Shown piece by piece: positions 23,734-32,339 of a stretch of DNA of 33,268 nt (within the stretch, counting starts at the first letter, position 1; every line of letters starts with the position of its first letter). A program made the position numbers and the translations under genes. The notes beneath the pieces were generated by a model. That model had not been told where the DNA came from and searched no databases. It worked only from the letters and a program-made list of their open reading frames with translations. Location of the stretch: assembly GCA_001512635.1 (NCBI GenBank), contig LFSA01000011.1, forward strand, positions 1-33,268. The letters are read 5' to 3'. The DNA is from Pelotomaculum sp. DTU098. GTDB taxonomy: Bacteria; Bacillota; Desulfotomaculia; Desulfotomaculales; Pelotomaculaceae.

Positions 23734-25377
23734 ATGACTCAGAACGAAAACAGACCCCGGCCCAGCCATGCTGCTCCGGGGGTCCGGCAGAACCTGGAGT
23801 ATCCCGTTATCCCCCTCTACCAGTTTTTAGATGACGCGGTATCCAGCTTTCCAGATGCACCGGCGGCAATCTTTGCCGGATCTGTACAGACTTACCGGGA
23901 GTTGGGCAGCCAGGCAAACCGCCTGGCCAGTGCCCTCAGGGAATTAGGAGTGCAGCGGGGGGACAGGGTTTCTCTAATGCTGCCCAACTGTCCGCAAATG
24001 ATCGCCGCCTTTTACGGGGTTTTAAAGGCCGGGGCAATCGTGGTCCAGGTCAACCCTTTATTTTCTAGCCGGGAATTGGAAAACCGGCTATATGATTGCG
24101 GCGCTGAAACTATTATCCTGCTGGACGAGTATTTGCCCCGGCTGCAGGCCATTCAGAAGCGGAGCCCTGTTAATAACGTTATTACTGTAAACCTGACCGG
24201 GGAAACAAAAGCCCCGCAGGAGGGTGCCCTTGACTACGACCTCCTGCTGGCGGGGACGGGGGACGGGGCGCCGGAGCACTGCCCCGATCCGGCCAGTGAC
24301 GTGGCCCTGATCCAGTATACCTGCGGGACAACGGGTATTTCCAAGGGCGCCATGCTGACCCACTTCAACCTGGTGGCTAATACCCTGCAGGTCAGGGAGA
24401 CCCTTGCCGCTACCTGCTGCCGTGGTCAGGACAGGGTCCTGGTAACCCTGCCGCTGTTTCACGTTTATGGAATGACCCTGGGGATGAACCTGGCCCTTTC
24501 CATCGCAGGGACCCAGGTCCTTTTGCCACGTTTTGACGCCGGGGCTGTTTTAAAGGCAATCAATGATTACCGGCCCACCTATTTCCCGGGTACGCCTTAT
24601 ATGTTCACGTCGCTGCTCAACCATCCCCGGCTGGCTGACTTCGACCTCTCCTCCCTGAAAGCCTGTATCAGCGTCTCGGCCCCGCTGTCACCCGAGGTGG
24701 TGAGGCGTTTCGAGGCCCTTACGGGAGGCCGGCTGGTGGAGGGCTACGGGCTTACGGAGGCCTCTCCGGTGATTGCGGTTAATTCCCTCAGCGGGGCTGA
24801 GAAGCCAGGCAGCATCGGCCGGCCCCTGCCGGATACGGAATGTGCCGTGGTGAACCTGGATACTGGTGAGAAGGTGCTTCAGCCCGGCGAATTCGGAGAA
24901 TTGATTGTCAGGGGTTCCCAGGTGATGAAAGGCTACTGGAAACACCCCGAGGAAACGGCCTACGCCCTGCGGGACGGCTGGCTCTTTACCGGTGATGTGG
25001 CCAGAATGGACGGGGACGGCTTTATTTACATCGTCAACCGCAAAAAAACTGCCATAACTGGCGTGGGTTACGATGTCAACCCCAGGGATGTGGAGGACGT
25101 GATCTATGAACATCCCGGCGTCACCGAGGTGGTGGTGATCGGGATTGACAGCCTTGATCACGAAAAGACAATTAAGGCCTATATTGTCCTGGAAGAAGGC
25201 TGGACTGTCACGGAGGAGGAAATAATCCGGTTCTGCAGGGAGCGCCTGCAAGATTACCAGGTGCCGAAGGTTGTGGAATTCCGGAAAAGCCTGCCCAAAA
25301 CCATTGCCGGGAAGGTCCTGCGCAGGGTTTTAATTGAGGAGGAGAAGCAGCTATTGAAAAAACAACGGCAGAGGTAG
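23734..25377 (+). CDS. Acyl-CoA ligase (AMP-binding, fatty-acid type)
   Basis: The 547-residue enzyme should activate a carboxylic acid to its acyl-AMP and then acyl-CoA in the cytoplasm. Adenylate-forming motifs appear in order: the P-loop YTCGTTGISKGAMLTH (195-210), LPLFHVYGM, the acyl-adenylate motif EGYGLTEASPV (about 340), LFTGDVARMDGDGFIYIVNR, the hinge-following GYDVNPRDVE, and the catalytic Lys527 in PKTIAGKVLRR. The P-loop is unusual: Cys197 stands where Ser is common, and Ser203 where Pro is common. The overall form is that of long/medium-chain fatty-acid ligases; the substrate is not set by sequence. ATG 23734 follows TGGGGGGAATAAG. The gene is alone, with the winged-helix regulator divergent upstream. 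Confidence 0.88.
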   Translation: MTQNENRPRPSHAAPGVRQNLEYPVIPLYQFLDDAVSSFPDAPAAIFAGSVQTYRELGSQANRLASALRELGVQRGDRVSLMLPNCPQMIAAFYGVLKAGAIVVQVNPLFSSRELENRLYDCGAETIILLDEYLPRLQAIQKRSPVNNVITVNLTGETKAPQEGALDYDLLLAGTGDGAPEHCPDPASDVALIQYTCGTTGISKGAMLTHFNLVANTLQVRETLAATCCRGQDRVLVTLPLFHVYGMTLGMNLALSIAGTQVLLPRFDAGAVLKAINDYRPTYFPGTPYMFTSLLNHPRLADFDLSSLKACISVSAPLSPEVVRRFEALTGGRLVEGYGLTEASPVIAVNSLSGAEKPGSIGRPLPDTECAVVNLDTGEKVLQPGEFGELIVRGSQVMKGYWKHPEETAYALRDGWLFTGDVARMDGDGFIYIVNRKKTAITGVGYDVNPRDVEDVIYEHPGVTEVVVIGIDSLDHEKTIKAYIVLEEGWTVTEEEIIRFCRERLQDYQVPKVVEFRKSLPKTIAGKVLRRVLIEEEKQLLKKQRQR

Positions 25378-25461
25378 TTATATCAAGGGTATGTTTTTTA
25401 AAGCCAGCTAGCAAAAAGCCCAGGCTAAAAAGCCGGTCAACTCCAGGCAGGGAAAAAGCGC

Positions 25462-25500
25462 CAGGCGGCCGACAGGGTTAAAGATGTGGCCGCCTGATTT
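25462..25500. terminator. Strong hairpin between convergent genes
   Basis: CAGGCGGCC (25462-25470) pairs perfectly with GGCCGCCTG (25488-25496), followed by ATTTATTA. It probably ends the ligase transcript, though the T-run is poor. Confidence 0.5.
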
Positions 25501-25604
25501 ATTACGAGCTATGCCTTTTGAGCTATGCCCTTGCCTGATCATTATGAGCTGGAACGGGCCCGGCGTTGTCTTGGGTTATGCTGGCGTCTGGAGGCTGAAG
25601 CGGG

Positions 25605-26582
25605 CTATAGCCACCTCAAGTTTTTGAAGAGCAGCAGCATCAGCCCTGAGATGCCGAACAGGCCTGCGGTGATTACAACCGTTGAGATACTGAGACTCTG
25701 GTAAGGCAGCGGCACATTCATGCCGAAGAAGCCGGTCAAGAAGGTCAGCGGCATGAAGATGGTGGAGATCACTGTCAGGACCCGGATGGTGTCATTGGTG
25801 CGGGAACTGATCAAGGAGTAGTAGGTGGCCAGGGCGGCGTCAACCAGGTCCCGGTGGCTTTCGATGGAGTCGGTGATCCGCTCCATGTGGTCAACCAGGT
25901 CCAGGAAATAGGGCTTGATGACTTCCCTGATATCAAAATAGGGGTGGCCGCCGGCATTGATGCTGGTAAAGATCCGCTTCATGGGCAGGACAGCCCGGCG
26001 GATGGTCAGGATTGTCCTTTTCAGGGCCAGAAACTCCTCGGTGATTTGTTTGCTGGGCTGCTCGTATATCTGATCTTCAAGCTCGTCAATACGGACGCCG
26101 ATCCGGTCCATGATGGGGAAAATATCGTCGGTGTTGCCGTCAATAATGGAATAAAGGAAAAATTCTATGCCCTTGTTCATGTATTGCGGGTTCTGCAGGC
26201 TTACCCTGGCGATCCGTCCCAGGACCGGAAGGGTCTGCCTGTGCACGGTGACCACGAAGTTCGTTCCCAGGAAAACGTTCAGCTGGACCAGTTCGATTTC
26301 TTCTTCGGATTCCTCATCATAGCGGAGGGCGTGCATGACGAAGAAGGAATAGTCTTCGTAGTTATCAAGCTTGGGGCGGGGGCTGTAACTGAGGCAGTCC
26401 TCCACCGCCAGAGGGTGAAAGTCAAAAATTTTAGCCACGTACTTGATTTCTTCATCGGAAAAATTATACAGGTCTACCCACAGTAAATCTTCCTCGTCTC
26501 TGAGGAAAAGGTGTTTTTGGTCCAGGTCTACGTCGTGGCGCATGTTTTTTTCGCTGTGGCTGTAGAAATATGTTTTAATCAT
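25605..26582 (-). CDS. corA: CorA-family magnesium transporter
   Basis: The 325-residue protein has a large soluble N-terminal domain with charged helices and two C-terminal membrane helices. The selectivity motif GMN is at 287-289 (FFGMNVPLP), just after the first helix. A basic end (KNLRWL) closes the protein, as in CorA pentamers. It carries Mg2+ (and Co2+ or Ni2+) across the membrane, gated by intracellular Mg2+. The start ATG 26582 lies behind GGGGGGTAG. The upstream M-box riboswitch and terminator give direct support for a magnesium role. It is monocistronic and convergent with the acyl-CoA ligase. Confidence 0.93.
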   Translation of the reverse strand: MIKTYFYSHSEKNMRHDVDLDQKHLFLRDEEDLLWVDLYNFSDEEIKYVAKIFDFHPLAVEDCLSYSPRPKLDNYEDYSFFVMHALRYDEESEEEIELVQLNVFLGTNFVVTVHRQTLPVLGRIARVSLQNPQYMNKGIEFFLYSIIDGNTDDIFPIMDRIGVRIDELEDQIYEQPSKQITEEFLALKRTILTIRRAVLPMKRIFTSINAGGHPYFDIREVIKPYFLDLVDHMERITDSIESHRDLVDAALATYYSLISSRTNDTIRVLTVISTIFMPLTFLTGFFGMNVPLPYQSLSISTVVITAGLFGISGLMLLLFKNLRWL

Positions 26583-26711
26583 CTTCTACCCCCCAATCTG
26601 ACAAAATTCTTCGCAGATGGTAGATCCAGTAAGCGGGACAATGGGAAGCCCGGTAGCGGCTATTGCCGGATGGTTCTGGGTCTGCCATTTTTTCTTTTCT
26701 CCTCCCTCCGT

Positions 26712-26940
26712 TTAAAAAAATAAAAAAACCCTCAACGAAATCAGAAGGCTTTTTGATAAAAAGATTAGAAAATACACCTTCTCCACTCGTCTAAGTTTTG
26801 ACACGTACACAGCTAGAGATGATCCATCTCAGCCACATTAAGTAAAACCTTAAGCCGGTAGTACCTGTTAACCCGTAGGCGTCTCTCGACATTTCCGGGC
26901 AGTGGCATGTGTCTGTGTAGAAGCCTCACCTAACGAAGAA
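26712..26940 (-). promoter_or_regulatory. M-box (ykoK leader) Mg2+ riboswitch with terminator
   Basis: On the minus strand from about 26937 the leader reads TTCGTTAGGTGAGGCT, then CTGCCCGGAAATGTCGAGAG, ACGCC, GGGTTAACAGG and TTAAGG, the conserved blocks of the M-box. The closing helix pairs TTCGTT (26937-26932) with GACGAG (26791-26786). Downstream, CCTTC...GAGGG (26748-26729) followed by a long T-run forms the terminator. AGAAGG just after the aptamer (26782-26777) can pair with CCTTCT of the terminator, as an antiterminator. In the known class, Mg2+ binding favours termination, so corA should be expressed when Mg2+ is low. Confidence 0.92.
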
Positions 26941-26959
26941 TATTCATTTTTCTTTTTTT

Positions 26960-26988
26960 AGGATAAGCTATCAGGAATGATAAGTCAA
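26960..26988 (-). promoter_or_regulatory. Sigma-A promoter of the M-box/corA transcript
   Basis: On the minus strand TTGACT (26988-26983) and TATCCT (26965-26960) are 17 bases apart. The expected start, near 26950, lies just before the aptamer. Confidence 0.8.
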
Positions 26989-27138
26989 CCAGTTGCAGAT
27001 ATTGTCTTCTTAATTTTTTCCCGGGGTATAAAGCATGCACCTGCCCCCAAAATACTGATCAGTTGGTTTGCTCCGGGGGATGGACCTGTCCTGTAAAACA
27101 GTGTTAAACCGCCGCATTTTTTGTAAACTGACAATCTT

Positions 27139-27175
27139 TTTAAGGTAATTTTTTTTAAGGTTATTTTAAGGTAAT
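27139..27175 (+). promoter_or_regulatory. Three 11-bp direct repeats upstream of htrA
   Basis: TTTAAGGTAAT (27139-27149), TTTAAGGTTAT (27154-27164) and TTTAAGGTAAT (27165-27175) are near-identical; the second and third are exactly contiguous. A fourth, weaker unit (TAAAGGACTAT, 27176-27186) follows. Direct repeats at about one helical turn are typical binding sites of OmpR/PhoB-family regulators. The regulator encoded just downstream (28637) is the natural candidate. Confidence 0.6.
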
Positions 27176-27275
27176 TAAAGGACTATATAAGCAATGGAAT
27201 TGCTTCACGGGTTTATGATAATATTGTTTTCAAGAATATTCTTTCATAAATATTGTTTTCAAAGGAGGGGAGACC

Positions 27276-28430
27276 ATGAAAGGTTTTATTCGGCTTCCGG
27301 GCGCCCGGATCTTGGGAGCTTTTCTGGCCGGAATGCTGCTGGTTGCCGCTGCCGTTTTTGTATACAACCTGTACGGGCTGCCGCACCAGTCCTGGGCGGA
27401 GGACAACGGACTGAACGCCCTTGCGGCTGCGCCGCTGCCCGGTCTGGGGCCGGACACAATTCCGGATATTGTCGCCAGGGTCAGCCCTGCCGTGGTTCGC
27501 ATTGACACAATTGTGAAGAGTAATACAAGGAGCTACAATCCTTTATTTGACGACCCCTTTTTCAGGCATTTTTTCGGTGACCAGCTGCTCATTCCTTCCC
27601 AGCCGGAAGTGAAACGGGGGATGGGTTCCGGGTTCATCGTGTCCTCCGACGGTTACATTCTGACCAACGAGCATGTGATTAGCGGAGCGGACACCATTGA
27701 AGTTACTCTGGCCACCCGGAGTGAACCATACCAAGCCCGCCTGGTGGGTTCCGACCACGACCTGGACCTGGCGGTGCTGAAAATTGACGCCAGCGGCCTG
27801 CCTGCCCTGTCCCTGGGCGATTCCGACAGCACCCGGGTGGGCGACTGGGCTATCGCCATCGGCAATCCCTACGGTCTTGACCACACGGTAACAATCGGTG
27901 TGATCAGCGCCAAGGGGCGCCCGGTCACCATCGAGGACCGCCGCTACCGGAACCTGCTCCAAACAGACGCTTCCATCAACCCCGGCAACAGCGGCGGGCC
28001 ATTGCTCAACCTGAAGGGCGAGGTAATCGGGATCAACACGGCCATCAACGCCCAGGCCCAGGGCATCGGTTTTGCCATACCCAGCAGCACGGTTAAGGCG
28101 GTTTTTGACGACCTTGTCAACAAGGGGGGCGTCCAACATGCCTGGCTGGGTGTTTACCTCCAACAGGTGACTCAGGAAATTGCCCGCTACCTTGGATTGG
28201 AGAGCCAGTCGGGGGCGCTGGTAGCCTCGGTGGTTAACGGCGGCCCGGCGGCCAAGGCGGGGCTGCAGCAGGGAGATGTAATAGTGCGCTATAACGGCAG
28301 TGAAGTAAGTACACCATCCAACCTGATCGACCTGGTCAGCGACACAGCCATAGGCAGCCAGGTGGAAATCCAGTTCATCAGAAAGGGCGAAACCAGGTCC
28401 ACCATTGCCACGATTGAGGCCAGGAAATAG
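27276..28430 (+). CDS. HtrA/DegP-like membrane-anchored serine protease
   Basis: The 384-residue protein has an N-terminal membrane anchor (about 10-32), a trypsin-like domain and one PDZ domain (about 285-380). The catalytic triad is His133 in LTNEHVISG, Asp164 in HDLDLAVLKI, and Ser239 in NPGNSGGPLL. The PDZ region contains AWLGVYLQQV and PAAKAGLQQGDVIVRYNG. Such proteins sit on the outer face of the membrane and degrade or refold damaged secreted proteins. ATG 27276 lies behind AAAGGAGGGGAG. A two-component system follows on the same strand, separated by a terminator, and the direct repeats upstream suggest control by it, as CssRS controls htrA in Bacillus subtilis. Confidence 0.93.
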   Translation: MKGFIRLPGARILGAFLAGMLLVAAAVFVYNLYGLPHQSWAEDNGLNALAAAPLPGLGPDTIPDIVARVSPAVVRIDTIVKSNTRSYNPLFDDPFFRHFFGDQLLIPSQPEVKRGMGSGFIVSSDGYILTNEHVISGADTIEVTLATRSEPYQARLVGSDHDLDLAVLKIDASGLPALSLGDSDSTRVGDWAIAIGNPYGLDHTVTIGVISAKGRPVTIEDRRYRNLLQTDASINPGNSGGPLLNLKGEVIGINTAINAQAQGIGFAIPSSTVKAVFDDLVNKGGVQHAWLGVYLQQVTQEIARYLGLESQSGALVASVVNGGPAAKAGLQQGDVIVRYNGSEVSTPSNLIDLVSDTAIGSQVEIQFIRKGETRSTIATIEARK

Positions 28431-28587
28431 TTGACTGGAGTTTTTCTAGCACGTGGTTTATCTGTGACCTGTTAATCTAATTAGGATTGTAAGATTGTTG
28501 CGGGATAATTTATATATCTAGCATTGTCCAGATATAATAAGGATTGTCCCGGGATAATGAGAACTGTTCTGAACTGACTGCCGGTTA

Positions 28588-28613
28588 AAGCCTGTCTCTT
28601 CTCAGGCTTTTTC
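28588..28613 (+). terminator. Terminator or attenuator after htrA
   Basis: AAGCCTG (28588-28594) pairs with CAGGCTT (28603-28609), followed by TTTCC. It separates htrA from the regulator gene, which probably has its own promoter (TATAAT at 28533-28538, no clear -35) and would then be attenuated. Confidence 0.65.
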
Positions 28614-28636
28614 CTTATTTTTTAGGGGAGGTCATA

Positions 28637-29311
28637 ATGGCGGCAAAAATTCTGGTGATTGATGACGACCGGAGGATCACGGCCCTCTTGCGGCGTACCC
28701 TGGTCTTTGAAGGCTACGAGGTCCAGGTGGCGGGGGGAGGCGAGGAAGGCCTGCGGCTTGCGGCCTCCTGGCAGCCGGACCTGATTTTGCTGGACGTGCT
28801 GATGCCCGGCCTGGACGGCTGGGAGGTATGCAGGAGGTTGCGCGCCGCCGGCAGTGTTCCCGTCCTGATGCTGACGGCCCGGGACGAAGTGTCCGACCGC
28901 GTCAAGGGACTGGACCTGGGGGCTGACGATTACCTGGTGAAACCCTTTGCCCTGGAGGAACTGCTGGCCAGGATAAGGGCTCTCCTGCGCCGCAAGAAGC
29001 CTGATGAGCCTGTTCTGCAGCCCCTGGTTTACGAGGACCTGACCCTGGACCACACAACCCGGGAGGTGCACCGGGGGGACAGGTTAATCAATTTGACCGC
29101 CAGGGAATTCGATCTTTTGGCCCTGTTCATGGAAAACCCCCGCCAGGTTCTGACCCGGGACCTGATTATGGAGCGGGTCTGGGGTTACGACTTCAGTGGT
29201 GAATCCAATGTTTTGGAGGTTTATATCGGTATGCTCCGGCAAAAGCTGGAGGAGGGCGGGGAAAGGCGCCTGATCCACACCCGTCGTGGGGTAGGTTATG
29301 TCCTGAAATAG
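28637..29311 (+). CDS. OmpR-family response regulator
   Basis: The 224-residue protein has a receiver domain with the acidic pair at Asp9-Asp11 (VIDDD), phosphoacceptor Asp53 (LLDVLMPG), Thr80 and Lys102 (DYLVKPF). A C-terminal winged helix of the OmpR/PhoB type follows, with [20 protein letters not shown] and [21 protein letters not shown] closes it. It is a DNA-binding transcription factor activated by phosphorylation. ATG 28637 lies behind TAGGGGAGGTC. It is followed by the sensor kinase after 66 bases and preceded by htrA, so envelope-stress control is likely. Confidence 0.93.
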   Translation: MAAKILVIDDDRRITALLRRTLVFEGYEVQVAGGGEEGLRLAASWQPDLILLDVLMPGLDGWEVCRRLRAAGSVPVLMLTARDEVSDRVKGLDLGADDYLVKPFALEELLARIRALLRRKKPDEPVLQPLVYEDLTLDHTTREVHRGDRLINLTAREFDLLALFMENPRQVLTRDLIMERVWGYDFSGESNVLEVYIGMLRQKLEEGGERRLIHTRRGVGYVLK

Positions 29312-29377
29312 GTGGCCGGTTCAAAGTTCCAGCTGCCATTTGAATACTTGAGAATATTTTAGACTGGTCAAAGGGAT

Positions 29378-30799
29378 GTGAGGGAAATGTCCCTGCGCTT
29401 GAAGCTCACCTTTCTCTACAGCGGTTTTCTGGCCCTGACCCTTTTGTTTTTCGGTGCCCTGGTTTATATTATTCTGCACCACAACCTGACTGCCGAGACA
29501 GACCGGGCCATTGCTGAAATTGCCCGGGATGTGGTCCGCTCCACCAGGATCGTGGAAAACCACTCTTTGCCCCTGCGGCATGTGGTACTTCCGAATATGG
29601 ACGTATTTTCCAGTTCCAACACTTACATCCAGGTCCTGGAGCGGAACGGGAGCGTGGCTGTCCAATCCAGAAACCTGGGCGGCCAGATCATGCCCCTGAG
29701 CGAGGATACCCTGCGGCAGGCAGCCAGGGGCAAAGACTTTTACGAAACGGTGATGGCCGGCGACCAGAGCATCCGCATCTACAACCTGCCCCTGGTTTAT
29801 AACAACCAGCTGGTGGGCGTACTGCAGGTGGGACGGACTATGGGAATGATGGAGGCCACCCTGGGCAGGTTGCGGGTACTGCTTTTTATTGGCAGCGGGA
29901 TTACCCTTTTCCTGACCAGTACCCTGGGCTGGATCATGGCCGGCCAGGCTCTTAGGCCCATCGGCCGGATGACCGAGGCGGCTTCGGCAATCCAGGAGGC
30001 CCAGGACCTGACCAGGCGCATTCATTACAGCGGTCCCAGGGACGAAGTGGGCCGCCTGGCCGAAACCCTTAACCTCATGCTGGAGCGCCTGCACCGGGCT
30101 TACCAGGTGCTGGAGGAGGCCGGGGCAGCCCAGCGGCGCTTTCTTTCCGACGCCTCCCACGAACTCCGGACACCGCTGACCATAATCCGGGGCAACGTTG
30201 AGCTGTTGCGGAAAATGGGTGACCGGGATCCGCAAACCCGGGCGGAGGCGCTGGACGACATAGCCGGGGAGGCGGAAAGAATGTCCAGGCTGGTCGCCGA
30301 CCTGCTGGCCCTGGCCCGGGCCGACTCCGGGTTCAAATTGGAGATGGGCCCCGTAGACATGGGCAGTCTGTTCGCCGATGTGGTCCGGCAGTCCTCGCTC
30401 ATGGCGGGGGAGGTGGACTTTGTAGCAGAAGGGGCCGGTATGCTGGAAGGCGTCACCGTCCAGGGGAATGCCGACTCCCTGAAGCAGCTTTTCCTGATCC
30501 TGCTGGATAACGCCTTTAATTATACCGGGGCCGGGGGGACAGTGTACCTGGAGGGACGGCTGCAGGGGGACCGGGTGGAGGTTGTTGTCCGGGATACCGG
30601 GGTTGGTATCGCTGAAAGTGATCTTCCCCGCATCTTCGACCGTTTTCACCGGTCAGACAGGACCAGGCAGCGCGACGGCACCGGACTGGGGCTGGCTATT
30701 GCCCGCTGGATTGTGGAACAACACGGGGGGACCATTGAGGTACAGAGCCGGGAAGGGGAGGGCAGCACTTTCACAGTCAGCCTCCCCAAAAGCCGGTAA
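29378..30799 (+). CDS. Sensor histidine kinase
   Basis: The 473-residue kinase has a first membrane helix (about 10-33), an outside sensor domain of about 130 residues, a second helix (about 165-188), a HAMP linker (190-242), a dimerisation domain with His261 (FLSDASHELRTPLTIIRG), and an ATPase domain. The ATPase domain carries the N box Asn378 (LDNAFNYTG), DTGVG (406-410) and GTGLGL (434-439). It should phosphorylate the adjacent regulator in response to an envelope signal. The start is uncertain: GTG 29378 has AAAGGGA very close, and ATG 29387, three codons on, has GTGAGGGA very close. Confidence 0.92.
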   Translation: MREMSLRLKLTFLYSGFLALTLLFFGALVYIILHHNLTAETDRAIAEIARDVVRSTRIVENHSLPLRHVVLPNMDVFSSSNTYIQVLERNGSVAVQSRNLGGQIMPLSEDTLRQAARGKDFYETVMAGDQSIRIYNLPLVYNNQLVGVLQVGRTMGMMEATLGRLRVLLFIGSGITLFLTSTLGWIMAGQALRPIGRMTEAASAIQEAQDLTRRIHYSGPRDEVGRLAETLNLMLERLHRAYQVLEEAGAAQRRFLSDASHELRTPLTIIRGNVELLRKMGDRDPQTRAEALDDIAGEAERMSRLVADLLALARADSGFKLEMGPVDMGSLFADVVRQSSLMAGEVDFVAEGAGMLEGVTVQGNADSLKQLFLILLDNAFNYTGAGGTVYLEGRLQGDRVEVVVRDTGVGIAESDLPRIFDRFHRSDRTRQRDGTGLGLAIARWIVEQHGGTIEVQSREGEGSTFTVSLPKSR

Positions 30800-31067
30800 C
30801 TTGTTGACCCGGATAGCAGGTCCAAAGGGATTGATAGCTTAATAAACCTGGTACCCGGTGTAGAAAAGATTGCGGCTGTAATTAAAAAATAAGCCGGGTA
30901 CCCGGTAAGTTACAGTGAAATTGCAGTTCTGAGCCTCTACATGGCTAAAGCCAGGGGGGCCTGAAACTTTAGTATATAAGTTCCTGCCTGGAAATTTGCC
31001 GTGCTAATACCTGATGCGCCATATATTCCCGCAGCTAAAGCCAGGGACTATACGACACATTTCCGCA
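30800..31067. other. Intergenic stretch with palindromes and a repeated 13-mer
   Basis: GGTACCCGG palindromic copies occur near 30850 and 30896-30904. GCTAAAGCCAGGG occurs near 30944 and again near 31035. The same 13-mer occurs on the minus strand near 16512 in the terminator region of another gene. No frame is present. The region lies between convergent genes, and a terminator for the kinase transcript is expected here but not clear. Confidence 0.4.
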
Positions 31068-31652
31068 TTAAAAGCCGGAATACTTGATAAATTCCTCCAG
31101 CTTGGCCAGGTCTTCGTCAGTGATGCCGGTCGGTTGGGCGGCGCCCAGGAGGAGGCGGCCTTCGATCAGCCGTAAGTGGGCAAGCTCTTTTTCCAGGGCC
31201 GGCTGGTTGTTTTTACTCCTGTGGTAGTTGATCAGGTCCAGGGATTGACGCCGTTCGAAGAGCAGGTAGGACTGCTTCCCGGAGAGGTTTGTTTCCTCCG
31301 CTTCCCAGATGGCACGGTAATGTTCCAGGAGCCCGCTTTCTTCGACAATGCTTACAGCGGCGCGGCACAGGGCTTCTCCCTGGGTGTCCCGGCTATATTC
31401 CCGGGCCAGGATTTCCAGGATCACGGCAACGGGCAAGCTGGTTGATAAAGCTGATGGTTGCTCCCTGGCCGGCTTGTCCTGGACAAGTTGCTCCCCCTCA
31501 GGCTCGCCCTGGACCGGCTGCCCCCGGTTAACGGGATCAGCGGGTTCAACGGATACCTGTAAAACCTCTCTTCCTTCCCCCTCAGGAGGAACTGGGGAAG
31601 AAAGAGGGGTTTTCTTTAATCTACGGCGGGGGGCTCTTCTCCTCGTAACCAT
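31068..31652 (-). CDS. Hypothetical protein with disordered N-terminus
   Basis: The 194-residue protein is not recognised. Its start is very basic (MVTRRRAPRRRLKKT). A stretch rich in Pro, Glu and Gln follows (about 18-70), likely disordered. A helical domain of about 120 residues comes next, with VILEILAREYSRDTQGEA, AIWEAEETNLSGKQSYLLFE and LEKELAHLRLIEGRLLLG. The end, TDEDLAKLEEFIKYSGF, is acidic then hydrophobic. There is no signal peptide, membrane helix or cysteine motif. ATG 31652 lies behind GAGGAGTGATC. It is convergent with the kinase gene and alone. It could be a scaffold or nucleoid-associated protein, but nothing supports a specific function. Confidence 0.7.
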   Translation of the reverse strand: MVTRRRAPRRRLKKTPLSSPVPPEGEGREVLQVSVEPADPVNRGQPVQGEPEGEQLVQDKPAREQPSALSTSLPVAVILEILAREYSRDTQGEALCRAAVSIVEESGLLEHYRAIWEAEETNLSGKQSYLLFERRQSLDLINYHRSKNNQPALEKELAHLRLIEGRLLLGAAQPTGITDEDLAKLEEFIKYSGF

Positions 31653-32330
31653 AAGATCACTCCTCGGCTTTTTTCCATACTTTGTTTCTATAAATTAAGA
31701 TAGCATTGGTCCTGCTGCGGCGCAAGTAGCCAGCCGGGGAGCTGCTAGGGGCCTCTGGTTGAAATAGTTGAAATAATTAATGTAAGACATCCATGCCGCT
31801 GAGGTGTACAGCAGATGGTTGAAGATGTCTATTTTCATGATCGTGGAAACTTCTTGGGCTAAGGGCCTGTGGTTGAAATAGTTGATGTGATCCTGCCGGC
31901 GGCTGCTGGGCTGAGTGACAGGTAAGAGCCAATGGCTGAAAGGGGAGTGGCTGCTGCCGAAAGCTGAATTAAAACGCCTTATTTTGTTTGGGTACCCCTC
32001 TACCGGTGTCGCTGCCGCAGGAGGCTGAATATAGCACCAGCCAGGGCGCTTCCGGCCGGGGGTCTGATTAGACTGAATTGTCAGGATTGTATATGATATT
32101 TTGAATACACAAAACATTGAAAATACTTTGTACCTTTATGAACTAATTGTATTCCAAAGAGATAAAACTAATTATAATAAATGTAACTCGTGTTTTTATC
32201 CGGGATGTTGAACCTCATTTTTCCTGTTTCAACAGGCCAGCATGTTCCATTTTGAGGCAATAAAGCCCTTTAAAATAAACGAAAAATTATAAAAATTAAA
32301 ATTATTTTTATACTGTAAAGTAGTTGAGTA
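31653..32330. other. Non-coding stretch containing a degenerate repeat
   Basis: Four related boxes around TGGTTGAA lie at 31756, 31816, 31870 and 31933 (the last TGGCTGAA). The first and third share a longer match, GGCCT-TGGTTGAAATAGTTGA with one mismatch. From about 32100 the sequence turns strongly AT-rich. A 140-codon minus-strand frame (32117-31695) covers the repeat but has no good ribosome-binding site. Confidence 0.4.
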
Positions 32331-32339
32331 TGTTATAAT
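32331..32339 (+). promoter_or_regulatory. Extended -10 promoter, probably of the substrate-binding protein gene
   Basis: TGTTATAAT (32331-32339) is an extended -10 box in AT-rich DNA. No clear -35 stands at 17 bases. If used, the leader before the GTG at 32801 would be about 450 bases long. Confidence 0.4.

Noticed and set aside
29321-30649. 442-codon minus-strand open frame
   Set aside because: It is the antisense shadow of the sensor kinase, whose motifs are complete on the plus strand.
31740-31960. CRISPR array
   Set aside because: The repeats are short, imperfect and unevenly spaced, and there are no cas genes in the window.
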